DNA from: Bacteroidota bacterium
GTDB lineage: Bacteria > Bacteroidota > Bacteroidia > UKL13-3
DNA length: 34,577 nt
Assembly (NCBI GenBank): GCA_947491825.1
Contig: CANLLM010000019.1
Location: 1-34,577, forward strand
Direction of reading: 5' to 3'
Shown: one piece after another, positions 25,914 to 34,299 of the stretch
Layout of the letters: every line of letters begins with the position of its first letter
How positions within the stretch are numbered: position 1 is the first letter of the stretch
Translations under genes and position numbers: made by a program
The notes under the pieces: generated by a model
Told to the model about the DNA's origin: nothing
The model's database searches: none
Seen by the model: the letters and a program-made list of their open reading frames with translations, nothing else

Positions 25914-26762
25914 TTACGGTCTGAATTTAAATATGATTGTAATTGTTCCGAACTGCTCCTCAGGGGCATTAGGATTTGGAGAGAAACGGGTATCGAGGGC
26001 AGCTTGCTTAGCTTTGGCAAGCAAGATAGGACTGAGTGTTGTTGTACCTCTTTGATTAGGCATTGCTTTGGTTACTTTGCCACTTTTATCAACCACAATA
26101 CTTACCACTACTTTACCAGTCTCTTTCGAGTTGTCTTCAATATCTGGTCTATGGGCTAAGTTACGTCCTTTTAACTCGTAAGTAATGCCATCACCATTGC
26201 CTGAACCTATACCACTGCCTGTGCCAGTTCCACTACCTGTGCCTCCATTTCCGTAACCGTTTCCATTAGGATCTCCATCCGGGTCTCCATCAGCTGCACC
26301 TTGGTTTCCTTGCGTGGCACCATCACCATGTCCACTTGCATCGGCACTGTTGTTACGCTTCTTAAATAAACTTTTTTCGTCTGGTTTACGTGGCTGTTCA
26401 ACAGGTTTCTCTACTGGTTTTTTAATTGGCTTTTTAGCTTCAACTTTTTTCACCTCTTTAGGCGCAACAACAGCAGGTGCTTCTTCTACCTCTTGGGTAG
26501 CAACAGGTTGTTCGGTTTCTTCAACGGGCGGAGTAGGTTCAGGAACACTAGGATCTATAACAGGCGCATCACTTGGGCCACCCATGTTTTCTTCACCCAA
26601 CGACATTGTCAATCCCATTCCTCCATATTCTATAGGCGGATTTGGCGGAGATAAAACCAACCACCACAACAGCAACAACAACAATGCATGTACGATGGCT
26701 GTACCAGCATATCCAATAATTTTGTTGCGTTGCTCTAGTTTATCTAATGATGCGTCCGACAT
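25914..26762 (-). CDS. tonB: TonB-like energy transducer with Gly-rich linker
   Basis: 282 residues. One membrane helix (about 17-38, IIGYAGTAIVHALLLLLLWW). A Pro/Glu/Lys-rich stalk follows (PVEETEQPVATQEVEEAP, KPIKKPVEKPVEQP). Then comes an unusual Gly/Asp/Asn-rich stretch of about 60 residues (GDPDGDPNGNGYGNGGTGSG). The C-terminal TonB-type domain starts GKVVVSIVVDKSGKV and ends FKFRP. It should carry energy from ExbB/ExbD across the periplasm to outer membrane receptors, or act in a Tol-like role. Last gene of exbB-exbD-tonB, 6 bp after exbD. Confidence 0.88.
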   Translation of the reverse strand: MSDASLDKLEQRNKIIGYAGTAIVHALLLLLLWWLVLSPPNPPIEYGGMGLTMSLGEENMGGPSDAPVIDPSVPEPTPPVEETEQPVATQEVEEAPAVVAPKEVKKVEAKKPIKKPVEKPVEQPRKPDEKSLFKKRNNSADASGHGDGATQGNQGAADGDPDGDPNGNGYGNGGTGSGTGTGSGIGSGNGDGITYELKGRNLAHRPDIEDNSKETGKVVVSIVVDKSGKVTKAMPNQRGTTTLSPILLAKAKQAALDTRFSPNPNAPEEQFGTITIIFKFRP

Positions 26763-26768
26763 AAAATA

Positions 26769-27167
26769 TTACTCCGGTTGTGTAGCTAAAACGGCTTTAG
26801 CCTTTAATTTATTGCACACTTTCATTATGTGTACGAGGTATTCAACCGCCACACTTTTATCACAGTTAATAGAAACCACAGCATCATCGGCATTTACGGT
26901 TTTTAATTGATTGCCTAATTCAGTTTCCAATAATTCTTGAGTGGTTTGTGTACCATTTACATACCACAACAAATCGACAGTAACGCTTACCGCTATTGCT
27001 TTGGGTGTGGTAACCTGATTATTTGCTTTAGGTAAGCTAACTTTAATGGCATTAGGACTAACTAATGTCGAAGTGATCATAAAAAATATGAGCAACAAAA
27101 ACACCAAATCAGTCATAGAAGCCATACTAAAATCAGGCTTAACCTTTGTACGTCTTTTAAATGCCAT
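26769..27167 (-). CDS. exbD: ExbD/TolR biopolymer transport protein
   Basis: 132 residues. The short cytoplasmic N-terminus is MAFKRRTKVKPDFSMASMTD, then a membrane helix (LVFLLLIFFMITSTLV) whose Asp at the start (MTDLVFLLL) is the proton-carrying residue of the family, and a periplasmic domain. Works with the ExbB next to it to use the proton gradient. Only 2 bp separates it from exbB, and 6 bp from tonB, a tight operon. Confidence 0.95.
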   Translation of the reverse strand: MAFKRRTKVKPDFSMASMTDLVFLLLIFFMITSTLVSPNAIKVSLPKANNQVTTPKAIAVSVTVDLLWYVNGTQTTQELLETELGNQLKTVNADDAVVSINCDKSVAVEYLVHIMKVCNKLKAKAVLATQPE

Positions 27168-27169
27168 AA

Positions 27170-27835
27170 TTAAGCAGGTTCTTGTAATAAGTCAATAAAC
27201 TCAACCGCACTGGCTTCCATACGGTGGATTATTTTTTCGATCATTGAAGTTAATTGGTTGTAAGCGATATAAGCAAATATACCAATAATTAAACCCGCAA
27301 CCGTTGTAACTAAAGCCTCATAAATACCACCTGCCAATAAAGTTACAGTAAGGTTAGCACCAGCAGTACTCATTTTATGAAAAGCGGTAACCATACCCGT
27401 AACTGTGCCCAAAAAACCTAACATGGGTGCGGCACCACTAATGGTTGCTAAGGTTGGCATGCCTGTTTCTAATTTATTAATTTCGATATTACCAACATTG
27501 TGAATGGAAGTATCTATGTCCTGTAAAGGTTTACCAATACGTGTAACACCTTTTTCTATCATACGTGCAATGGGAGAATTGGTGCGCTCACACAAGGCTT
27601 TTGCACCTTTTATATTGCCATGAAGTACTAAGTCTTTAATATTTGCCATGAAGTTAACTTCCAATTTTGAAGCCTTTTTCAATGTTAAAAAACGTTCTAT
27701 AGTTAAATAAACAGCTATAATACTTAGTATAGCCAATGGAATCATGATAGGACCACCTTTCATGGTTAGGTCTATTAAATTGATTGATTCGCTTGACGGA
27801 GCGGTTTCGGTAATTTGCAATAATGTATGATTCAT
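27170..27835 (-). CDS. exbB: ExbB/TolQ/MotA proton channel protein
   Basis: About 221 residues from ATG 27835 (MNHTLLQITETAPSSE); a GTG at 27889 would add 18 residues. Three membrane helices are visible: MIPLAILSIIAVYLTIE at the N-terminus, then GAAPMLGFLGTVTGMVTAF and GIYEALVTTVAGLIIGIFAYIAY. The last two carry the family's GLLGTVxGM-like phrase (FLGTVTGM) and the helix that lines the proton path. First gene of the exbB-exbD-tonB operon. About 160 bp separate it from the upstream thioredoxin gene, enough for its own promoter. Confidence 0.95.
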   Translation of the reverse strand: MNHTLLQITETAPSSESINLIDLTMKGGPIMIPLAILSIIAVYLTIERFLTLKKASKLEVNFMANIKDLVLHGNIKGAKALCERTNSPIARMIEKGVTRIGKPLQDIDTSIHNVGNIEINKLETGMPTLATISGAAPMLGFLGTVTGMVTAFHKMSTAGANLTVTLLAGGIYEALVTTVAGLIIGIFAYIAYNQLTSMIEKIIHRMEASAVEFIDLLQEPA

Positions 27836-27995
27836 ATAGGTTGGAAATGCGGTTTTAATTACACCACTAAATAAGTGTGTAATGCTCACAACGCGGCCTT
27901 TCAGTTAACCACATTTACACAGTAAATTAATGCATGTGTATAGTTTATTATCGAGCAAAGAGCTGTGCCTAGTGCGTCTTATTCCTAAGCAAACA

Positions 27996-28475
27996 TTAGT
28001 TAATTACTTGCTTCACCAAAAGGTTTAATTCTTCAAAAGTAAGCTCACCTTCTTTAAAGTGCTTATAGCCAATATCGCCTTTTATCATTAGGGTTGATGG
28101 GATTGCGCCACTCCACTCTTCGTTCACTTTATTAATCCATTTATCGGCATTGACCTCATTAATAAATACCACTTGTTGGGTTAACTTTTTGGCCTGAATA
28201 AAATCTGTTACGCGTGTGGTGATATCTTTTCGCATATCGGTTGTAACCAAATATATTTTTACTTTTTTATTGGCGCAGGTATCAGCTAATTGTTCAAAAT
28301 AGGGTAATTCTTCAACGCAAGGTTTACACCAAGTAGCCCAAAAATTTATGATGTATAGCGTATCACTTTTTGAGGCATGGATACCATCAATCCACTCAGG
28401 GGTTACTGTTTTAATTTGTTGTGCTTGCACATTACCCAACAAACCAAATAATAGCACTACTAAAACGTATTTCAT
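27996..28475 (-). CDS. TlpA-like thiol-disulfide oxidoreductase, exported
   Basis: 159 residues. Signal peptide 1-18 (ending VQAQ), so periplasmic. The thioredoxin motif INFWATWCKPCVEELP gives Cys50 and Cys53, and the cis-proline loop is GAIPST (Pro125). It should be redox-active; substrate unknown. Same strand as the exbB operon but separated by about 160 bp. One of three thioredoxin-fold exported proteins in the window; this one and 1254 keep both cysteines, unlike 3678. Confidence 0.9.
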   Translation of the reverse strand: MKYVLVVLLFGLLGNVQAQQIKTVTPEWIDGIHASKSDTLYIINFWATWCKPCVEELPYFEQLADTCANKKVKIYLVTTDMRKDITTRVTDFIQAKKLTQQVVFINEVNADKWINKVNEEWSGAIPSTLMIKGDIGYKHFKEGELTFEELNLLVKQVIN

Positions 28476-28546
28476 ATTTCAAATGTAATAAATAAGGGTT
28501 AATTATATTGGTAACATTAGCTACACAACATGTTTTAAATATACAT

Positions 28547-29548
28547 TTACTCCTCTGTATATGCTTCTTTTTTTAGTACTACTACCCTATTAGCTTTAAT
28601 AACCTTAAACGTTTTTATTTCTTTGGCTGCCTTATCAATTGATATGTTTAACTCATAACCCAATAGCAAAATATAGGTATTAATGTATATGAGTAACATA
28701 ATAACAATAAGCACACCAATTGATCCGTAAACTTTGTTGTAAGTATTAAATGCATTGATGTAACCCGAAAAGCCTAATGTGGTTAACAATATAGATACAC
28801 ATGCAAAAACAGCACCAAGTGAAACAAACCGCCATTGTTTGTTATGATTTGGGGCCAAATAAAATATCATACTTATAAAAAATAAAATCAGTACAGCTAC
28901 AATACTAATATTGAGCGATACCAAAAGTACAGGGGTTATTTTAGAAGGAAAATAAGCCAATTTATCAAGGTATTTGATGGTGAAGTTACCAATGGTTAAT
29001 AAACTAACTGCAATTAATAATGATACAGAAACAATGATGGCGAGTATGATGGCCACAATTCTTTTTTTCCAAAACGAGCGTGTTTCTCTCTGCCTTCCGT
29101 ATTTGTTTAAAGCATTCATTAAAGATACAAATCCATTGGTGCTAAAATACATGGCCGTTAAAAAACCTAATGATAATAAGCCACCATGTTGGTTATTTAA
29201 TATATCAACTAAAGTAGTTTGTGCTGCTTTATATGCGCTTGTAGGTAATAATTTTTCAAAAAAAAGCATGATGCTTTGATGGCTATTACTTATAGGTATG
29301 TAAGCAATTAAGGTAAAAATAAAAATAATGGAAGGAAACAAGGCCAGAAAAAAATTGAACGATAAAGACGTGGCGCGTAATTGTAAATCTCTTCTATCAA
29401 CCCAATGAATAAAAAAAGCTAATACCTTATACCAACTTATACCTTTATAACCAGGCACCTGCTTACTTTGAGCAAAGGATATAAAACGCTTGACCAGATT
29501 TAAACTGAGCAGCTTACGCGTTATCCTATTTGCTTTGGGTGGTTGCAC
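28547..29548 (-). CDS. YihY/BrkB family membrane protein
   Basis: 333 residues with six membrane helices. The family signature LRATSLSFNFFLALFPSIIFIFTL (about 57-80) opens the domain, and YGSIGVLIVIMLLIYINTYILLLGYELN closes it. YihY proteins are often called virulence factor BrkB or ribonuclease BN in error; the true role is unknown. The start is GTG at 29548: an in-frame TAA lies 6 bp upstream and no ATG is near the N-terminus. Short tandem repeats lie just upstream (29555-29582). Confidence 0.92.
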   Translation of the reverse strand: MQPPKANRITRKLLSLNLVKRFISFAQSKQVPGYKGISWYKVLAFFIHWVDRRDLQLRATSLSFNFFLALFPSIIFIFTLIAYIPISNSHQSIMLFFEKLLPTSAYKAAQTTLVDILNNQHGGLLSLGFLTAMYFSTNGFVSLMNALNKYGRQRETRSFWKKRIVAIILAIIVSVSLLIAVSLLTIGNFTIKYLDKLAYFPSKITPVLLVSLNISIVAVLILFFISMIFYLAPNHNKQWRFVSLGAVFACVSILLTTLGFSGYINAFNTYNKVYGSIGVLIVIMLLIYINTYILLLGYELNISIDKAAKEIKTFKVIKANRVVVLKKEAYTEE

Positions 29549-29554
29549 TATTTA

Positions 29555-29582
29555 GTGATGAGTGATGAGTTTTGAGTTTTGA
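29555..29582. repeat. paired tandem heptamers upstream of the YihY gene
   Basis: GTGATGA occurs twice in tandem (29555-29568) and is followed at once by GTTTTGA twice (29569-29582). It starts 7 bp before the GTG start of the YihY gene, in the spacer after the thioesterase stop at 29626. Copy number could vary by slippage; no function is evident. Confidence 0.7.
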
Positions 29583-29625
29583 GGTATTTTCATTTTAGTC
29601 AACCAAGATTTATATTTTCTGACTT

Positions 29626-30042
29626 CTACCTTTTATCTTCAAAAAACGGTGTAAATATATCAATCAATTTGGGGGGGCAACGGGTTACTTTATTGGTTTT
29701 CATGTCAACAAAAACCAAAGTAGTTTGTCCACTGCATAATAACTCATCCGCTTCATTATAAACCTCGTATTCTACAATGGTTTTAACGGTGGGCATCACT
29801 TTAAAAATCGACTTAATGGTTAGTAAGTCATCGTACTTAGCTGGCTTTTTATAGTTTACTGTTAAGTTAACTACAGGCATCATGATCCCATTTTCTTCCA
29901 AGCTGCGATAGGTTACATCTATTTGTCTTAAAGCTTCGGTACGGGCAATTTCGAAATACAAAGCATAGTTACCATGGTACACCACACCCATTTGATCGGT
30001 TTCGCCATATCGAACGCGTAATTGTGTTTGCGCTATAAACAT
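29626..30042 (-). CDS. acyl-CoA thioesterase, YbgC/hot-dog family
   Basis: 138 residues, a single hot-dog domain. The N-terminal motif RVRYGETDQMGVVYHGNYALYFEIARTE is that of the 4-hydroxybenzoyl-CoA thioesterase/YbgC group; the Asp in TDQMG is the catalytic position. It hydrolyses an acyl-CoA or acyl-ACP thioester in the cytoplasm; the acyl chain cannot be told. Its ATG is 1 bp after the lhgO stop, so the two are translationally close and very likely in one transcript. Confidence 0.93.
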   Translation of the reverse strand: MFIAQTQLRVRYGETDQMGVVYHGNYALYFEIARTEALRQIDVTYRSLEENGIMMPVVNLTVNYKKPAKYDDLLTIKSIFKVMPTVKTIVEYEVYNEADELLCSGQTTLVFVDMKTNKVTRCPPKLIDIFTPFFEDKR

Positions 30043-30043
30043 A

Positions 30044-31243
30044 TTATCTATTTTTTTTTACCGCCAAACTGGCTATGGTTTTACCAATACTTAATGATGA
30101 AGTTGCAGCAGGAGATGGTGCATTTAATACATGAATGGCATTGGCTCGTACAATGATTTTAAAATCATCCAATAAGCCGCCTGAACGATCGCAGGCTTGT
30201 GCACGCACTCCAGATTCAGCAGGTATTAAATCATCTTCTTGCACTTCTGGTATTAAACGTTGTAATGCTTTTGTAAATGCCGACTTACTAAAGGAGCGAT
30301 AAAATTCACCAATACCAGTTTTCCAGTATTTAGCTGCCACTTTCTGAAAACCAGGCCATGCCAGCGACTCAAACATTTCTTCCAAATCAACATCACTTTT
30401 TAGGTAACCTTCGCGCTTAAATGCAAATACGGCATTGGGACCTGCTTCAATATCACCGTGTATCATACGTGTAAAGTGCACACCCAAAAAAGGGAAATTA
30501 GGATCAGGCACAGGATAAATAAGGTTCTTTACCAAATATCTCTTTTCAGGTTTAAGCATAAAATACTCTCCCCTAAACGGAATAATTTTAGTATCTATTT
30601 TCTCTCCTGCCAGTTCTGCTACCTTATCGCAATACAAACCTGCACAATTAACCAACGTACTTGTGGTAAATGTTTTAAAAGGTGTTGCAATTTGCGTGTA
30701 ATCCTGCTCTACAATAATATCTTCTGCTTTGTGGTTTAGGTAAATTTCACCACCCATATTAGTTACCAATTCAGCTAATTTTTCGCAAACTTCGGTGTAA
30801 TCTATAATACCCGTATAGGGCACATGAATAGCCTTAACACCATTTAAATGCGGCTCGTAATCGGCTATTTGTTCTTTGTTTACGTAACTAATTTTGTTTA
30901 ATCCATTTTCGTGCCCACGGTTATAAAGCTTTTCTAATTCGGGCAATTCACTGTCATTAACAGCAACAATTAACTTGCCACATAAATCAACTTTAATACC
31001 ATGTTCAGCGCAAAAATCAACCATCATGTGATAACCATCAATACAATTTTGTGCCTTTAAACTACCGGGTTTGTAGTAAATGCCCGAGTGTATAACGCCA
31101 CTGTTGTGGCCAGTTTGGTGCGCAGCTACAGCCGATTCTTTTTCTAACAAGGCCAACTTGGAATGCGGTTGTTGTTTTAGTATATGATATGCAGAGGCTA
31201 GTCCTACTATTCCCCCGCCAATTATTACGTAATCGTATTTCAT
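30044..31243 (-). CDS. lhgO: L-2-hydroxyglutarate oxidase
   Basis: 399 residues, an FAD enzyme that oxidises L-2-hydroxyglutarate to 2-oxoglutarate, feeding electrons to the quinone pool in well-studied relatives. The FAD-binding start is YDYVIIGGGIVGLASAYHIL, followed by the subfamily phrase HQTGHNSGVIHSGIYYKPGSLKA and a late GVRAQACDRSGGLLDDF. ATG at 31243 (MKYDYVI) is used in place of TTG at 31252. Ends 1 bp before the thioesterase start. The L-2-hydroxyglutarate is a by-product of dehydrogenase side reactions, so this is metabolite repair. Confidence 0.95.
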   Translation of the reverse strand: MKYDYVIIGGGIVGLASAYHILKQQPHSKLALLEKESAVAAHQTGHNSGVIHSGIYYKPGSLKAQNCIDGYHMMVDFCAEHGIKVDLCGKLIVAVNDSELPELEKLYNRGHENGLNKISYVNKEQIADYEPHLNGVKAIHVPYTGIIDYTEVCEKLAELVTNMGGEIYLNHKAEDIIVEQDYTQIATPFKTFTTSTLVNCAGLYCDKVAELAGEKIDTKIIPFRGEYFMLKPEKRYLVKNLIYPVPDPNFPFLGVHFTRMIHGDIEAGPNAVFAFKREGYLKSDVDLEEMFESLAWPGFQKVAAKYWKTGIGEFYRSFSKSAFTKALQRLIPEVQEDDLIPAESGVRAQACDRSGGLLDDFKIIVRANAIHVLNAPSPAATSSLSIGKTIASLAVKKNR

Positions 31244-31622
31244 GATGTGCAAAGATTGTATAATGTGGGTTTAAAACAAACCCGTTAATAGCTATTTGGT
31301 TGTTGATTGTATTTAGAAGTGTGCATTAAAAACTTCGCATAGCACAATTGTATAAGTGAAGTTAAATATACGACATAGAATTCTTTTTTTTGAAGCATTA
31401 TCGCATATATATTTATTTGGACAATATGTAGAACTTGTTATTCCTATATTCAGTCCAATTTTGCTTATCCCATGTGCATGGTATTGCACCGAGTATGCAA
31501 TATATTTTATGAAGTAAACAGGGTAATATTTACATTGCAAGACAAAATAAAATTAAAACAAAAATAGGATTTCCTCTTGTTGAATGCGGAGGTTGTTTAA
31601 TTCATAATTAAAATGTTCAATA
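31244..31622. other. 379-bp non-coding spacer between divergent genes
   Basis: No convincing gene: the frame at 31313-31540 (-) has an irregular composition and no start context. It contains several small AT-rich stretches and an inverted pair GTGCA/TGCAC at 31474-31489. TACATTG at 31531-31537 resembles a -7 box, but no TTG lies 19 bases before it. It must hold promoters for lhgO and for the secreted protein gene, but I cannot place them. Confidence 0.6.
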
Positions 31623-32789
31623 ATGAAGATAAGTAAATTTCACCTAGTGGCCATTATGGTTATGATGATTAATAACTATGCTTGGGCCGATTTAAAGTAC
31701 CACCCAGTAAACTTTATTTTAAGTACGGATAAGGATAGTTATTACGAAGGAGAAAAAATAACCTTTAACATCACCATCACCAATACAAGTAAAGAAAGTA
31801 CCTACCCTGTATTGTTACCGAATACTCAAAACATTGGACACAAATTGTTTTATTTAAATGCGTACGACAAAGCAAAAAACACCCTAATATTAAGGTATAC
31901 AGAAAGTAAAATGATGAACATGATGGTATATGATACGGGTACTGTTAAAATCAGGTATTTAAAACCGCAAGAGCAAATTGTTATTCCTATTTTCCTCAAT
32001 GATTTTGAAAACTATTACAACTATTACACCCAAAATAGTTCGCACCATAGTTTCGGTGTTCCAATTTTTGCAGGGCTTTACAAAGTAAACGTTACTTATA
32101 ACCCGCGTGGAATTTTATTAGGAGATAGCATCTATACTTATTATGACGACTTTGATAAAGACATACCTCATGAGGGAAAACAAGCCATGCCTGTAAATGG
32201 CCAAATTACCCAAATGATTGATTTAAAAATTAAACGCAGCAAAGACACCATCATTTCTATTGAACGAAAAAAATATTACATCAAAACCGATGGCCACAGG
32301 TACTTTTATCTATCTAAAAATGCACCACAAATAACCACAGATACTACTTGCCATCATATTACTGACCTTCCGCCCGATAGCTTTTCCATTAAAAACGAAT
32401 ATTTCTACAGTCATTTTACAGACTTGTATGCCGAGTACATAGCTCGTTTTGATGATGGTGACATCAGAGAATACAGAAAGTTTATCGACTATTGTCCAGA
32501 TTATTTATATACCGAAAGGTATGATGCGTTTAAACAAAAAACACATTTTGAAACGCAACTTTACGACAAACGATTTTACAGTATTTCCTACCATCAACCC
32601 GGAAATAAAATACACCAAGAAACCTATTGCAGCGCTGATGGAACACTGTGTAATGTTACAACCTATGTGTATGACAAAAAAGGTGAATTTAAACACAAAG
32701 AAATCATACAAACGCAACCCTGTATTGAGGTAGAAATTGATGGAAAGAAAAGAAGTTATAAATTAGCTAAACAATTAGAAGGACTATAA
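31623..32789 (+). CDS. secreted protein of unknown function with N-terminal Ig-like domain
   Basis: 388 residues. Signal peptide about 1-22 (MKISKFHLVAIMVMM to YAWA). The next 170 residues read as a beta-sandwich of the kind found in BsuPI or Ig-like domains (DSYYEGEKITFNITITNTSKES, then FAGLYKVNVTYNPRG). The C-terminal half is Tyr- and Asp-rich (for example FIDYCPDYLYTERYDAF) and carries YD-type strands (HQETYCSADGTLCNVTTYVYDKKGEFKHKE), as in some Bacteroidota proteins with toxin-like repeats, though no toxin motif is seen. Located in the envelope or outside. Stop lies 3 bp from the opposing hydrolase stop. Confidence 0.7.
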   Translation: MKISKFHLVAIMVMMINNYAWADLKYHPVNFILSTDKDSYYEGEKITFNITITNTSKESTYPVLLPNTQNIGHKLFYLNAYDKAKNTLILRYTESKMMNMMVYDTGTVKIRYLKPQEQIVIPIFLNDFENYYNYYTQNSSHHSFGVPIFAGLYKVNVTYNPRGILLGDSIYTYYDDFDKDIPHEGKQAMPVNGQITQMIDLKIKRSKDTIISIERKKYYIKTDGHRYFYLSKNAPQITTDTTCHHITDLPPDSFSIKNEYFYSHFTDLYAEYIARFDDGDIREYRKFIDYCPDYLYTERYDAFKQKTHFETQLYDKRFYSISYHQPGNKIHQETYCSADGTLCNVTTYVYDKKGEFKHKEIIQTQPCIEVEIDGKKRSYKLAKQLEGL

Positions 32790-32792
32790 AAT

Positions 32793-33584
32793 CTATTTGT
32801 TTCCCCCCCTTAAATAACCAATTACTTTTTGGTTAAAAATAACAGCCTGCTCCACGTTTACCACATGGCCACAGTTTTGTATGATAAACAATTCTGAGGT
32901 TTTAGTGTGATTAGCTACCACTTGCTTTACGGATGGTAAAAACATATAATCTTCATCACCCATTACGTATAGCGTAGGAATATCTAATTCCGTTTGGCGA
33001 AACCAACGCAAAACCGGATTAATTTCAGCTGTTAACTTAAACCACTTAATAAACTCTTTTTGGTAAAGCTTTTTTGCTTCATTTATAAAAAGTATTCTCG
33101 ATTGTTTGTGGTTCTTTTTGGGCATAATTACAAAAGCAAAAAACTTGTACAAAACCAAATATGGTAACACATATTTAAAGGTATTGCCTAAACGCATCAG
33201 TATTTGCGAACGGAAATTCATTTTTAAAATGGCACCACTCAAAATCATACTTTTTACGCGGTAAGGATGCATTTCGGCCAATTGCCTAATAACAATAGTA
33301 CCTAAAGAAATTCCTATGAAATGGGAGGTTTCAATTTTAAGGTGATTGATAACCTCCATAATATCTTCTGCTATGGTTTTAAAAGCATAATGCTGTTTCT
33401 TAAAACCTGGCAGTAACTTATCTTTCGAATTCCCATGACCCCTTAAGTCTAAAAGCAATACATTAAAGTGCTTCTTAAAATCTCTGATTTGCTTAAACCA
33501 TATATTAGAGCTCCCTCCTGCACCATGAACAAAAGTTACCCATTCATCTGACTGTTCGTTTTTATAGATTGTGTATGAAATCAA
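32793..33584 (-). CDS. alpha/beta hydrolase
   Basis: 263 residues, no signal peptide. The nucleophile elbow is FIGISLGT (Ser93), the oxyanion strand VTFVHGAGG, then LDLRGHGNS. The acid is in VMGDEDYMF (Asp210 or Asp212) and the His in NCGHVVN (His240), a complete triad. Substrate not known; could be an esterase or C-C hydrolase. The start is TTG at 33584: an in-frame TAG lies 6 bp upstream (33588-33590) and no ATG is near. Confidence 0.9.
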   Translation of the reverse strand: MISYTIYKNEQSDEWVTFVHGAGGSSNIWFKQIRDFKKHFNVLLLDLRGHGNSKDKLLPGFKKQHYAFKTIAEDIMEVINHLKIETSHFIGISLGTIVIRQLAEMHPYRVKSMILSGAILKMNFRSQILMRLGNTFKYVLPYLVLYKFFAFVIMPKKNHKQSRILFINEAKKLYQKEFIKWFKLTAEINPVLRWFRQTELDIPTLYVMGDEDYMFLPSVKQVVANHTKTSELFIIQNCGHVVNVEQAVIFNQKVIGYLRGGNK

Positions 33585-33665
33585 ATTCTAATGTTTTTCC
33601 GAATGTAATACTTTTAAACAAAATCAAATTTGTATTCTTGTATATAATCAAAATAAATCCTGGAT

Positions 33666-34172
33666 ATGAACATTGAAAAAATAAGGATTTTGGAAAGTGT
33701 TGCATTAATCGTAGTTTACATTGCAGCTTTTTTTATTACTAAAACAATAATAAATACTGCACTAAAAAATGCCCAACTTCAACGCACCAGAAGAAAGATG
33801 ATAATTAAAGCGGTGCATTTTTTTACCACACTAGCTTCATTAACAGTACTTGCAGGGGTTTGGGGACTAGAGCAAAACGAAATAGCGCTATTCGCAAGCA
33901 CAATTTTTACAGCTTTAGGTATTGCCTTTTTTGCACAGTGGTCTTTGCTTTCTAATATTACTTCTAGTATTATATTATTTTTCAATCATCCTATAAAGTT
34001 AGGGGATACCATAAAGATATTGGATAAGGACTATCCATTTGAGGGAGAAATAACGGAATTATCGTATTTCTTTATTCACCTAAAAACAGATAGTGGAGAG
34101 ATTATAACCATTCCAAATTCATTGGTTCTTCAAAAATCAATTGTTGTGGTTAGTAAACCTAACGAAACATAA
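33666..34172 (+). CDS. minimal MscS-like mechanosensitive channel
   Basis: 168 residues, far shorter than E. coli MscS (286). Two N-terminal membrane helices (about 10-28 and 52-70), then the pore helix region FASTIFTALGIAFFAQWSLLSN and the beta domain IKLGDTIKILDKDYPFEGEITELSYFFIHLKTDSGEIITIPN. It stops soon after, so the large C-terminal alpha/beta vestibule of MscS is absent. Likely opens on membrane tension at osmotic downshock, or is a specialised small relative. Divergent from the hydrolase. Confidence 0.85.
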   Translation: MNIEKIRILESVALIVVYIAAFFITKTIINTALKNAQLQRTRRKMIIKAVHFFTTLASLTVLAGVWGLEQNEIALFASTIFTALGIAFFAQWSLLSNITSSIILFFNHPIKLGDTIKILDKDYPFEGEITELSYFFIHLKTDSGEIITIPNSLVLQKSIVVVSKPNET

Positions 34173-34299
34173 CCTTTCTGAAGATTTCATTTATTTTTTA
34201 AAGGCTAATTGAACACGAATAACTAGTGGCTTTTTTTATGCGGTAATCTTAACTATTTTGCACCTCAGCCGTTTAAAATAAACCAGATTAAGATTAAGC

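Noticed and set aside
26314-26910. 198-residue + strand frame opposite tonB/exbD
   Set aside because: It is the shadow of Gly/Pro-rich tonB codons: low-complexity Ser/Thr/Gly/Phe with no domain, and it crosses the tonB-exbD boundary.
31313-31540. 75-residue minus frame in the spacer upstream of lhgO
   Set aside because: Irregular composition, no start context and no recognisable family; treated as spacer.
34173-34245. Terminator between the MscS-like gene and PIG-L gene
   Set aside because: GGC and T-rich runs are present but the arms do not pair into a stem.
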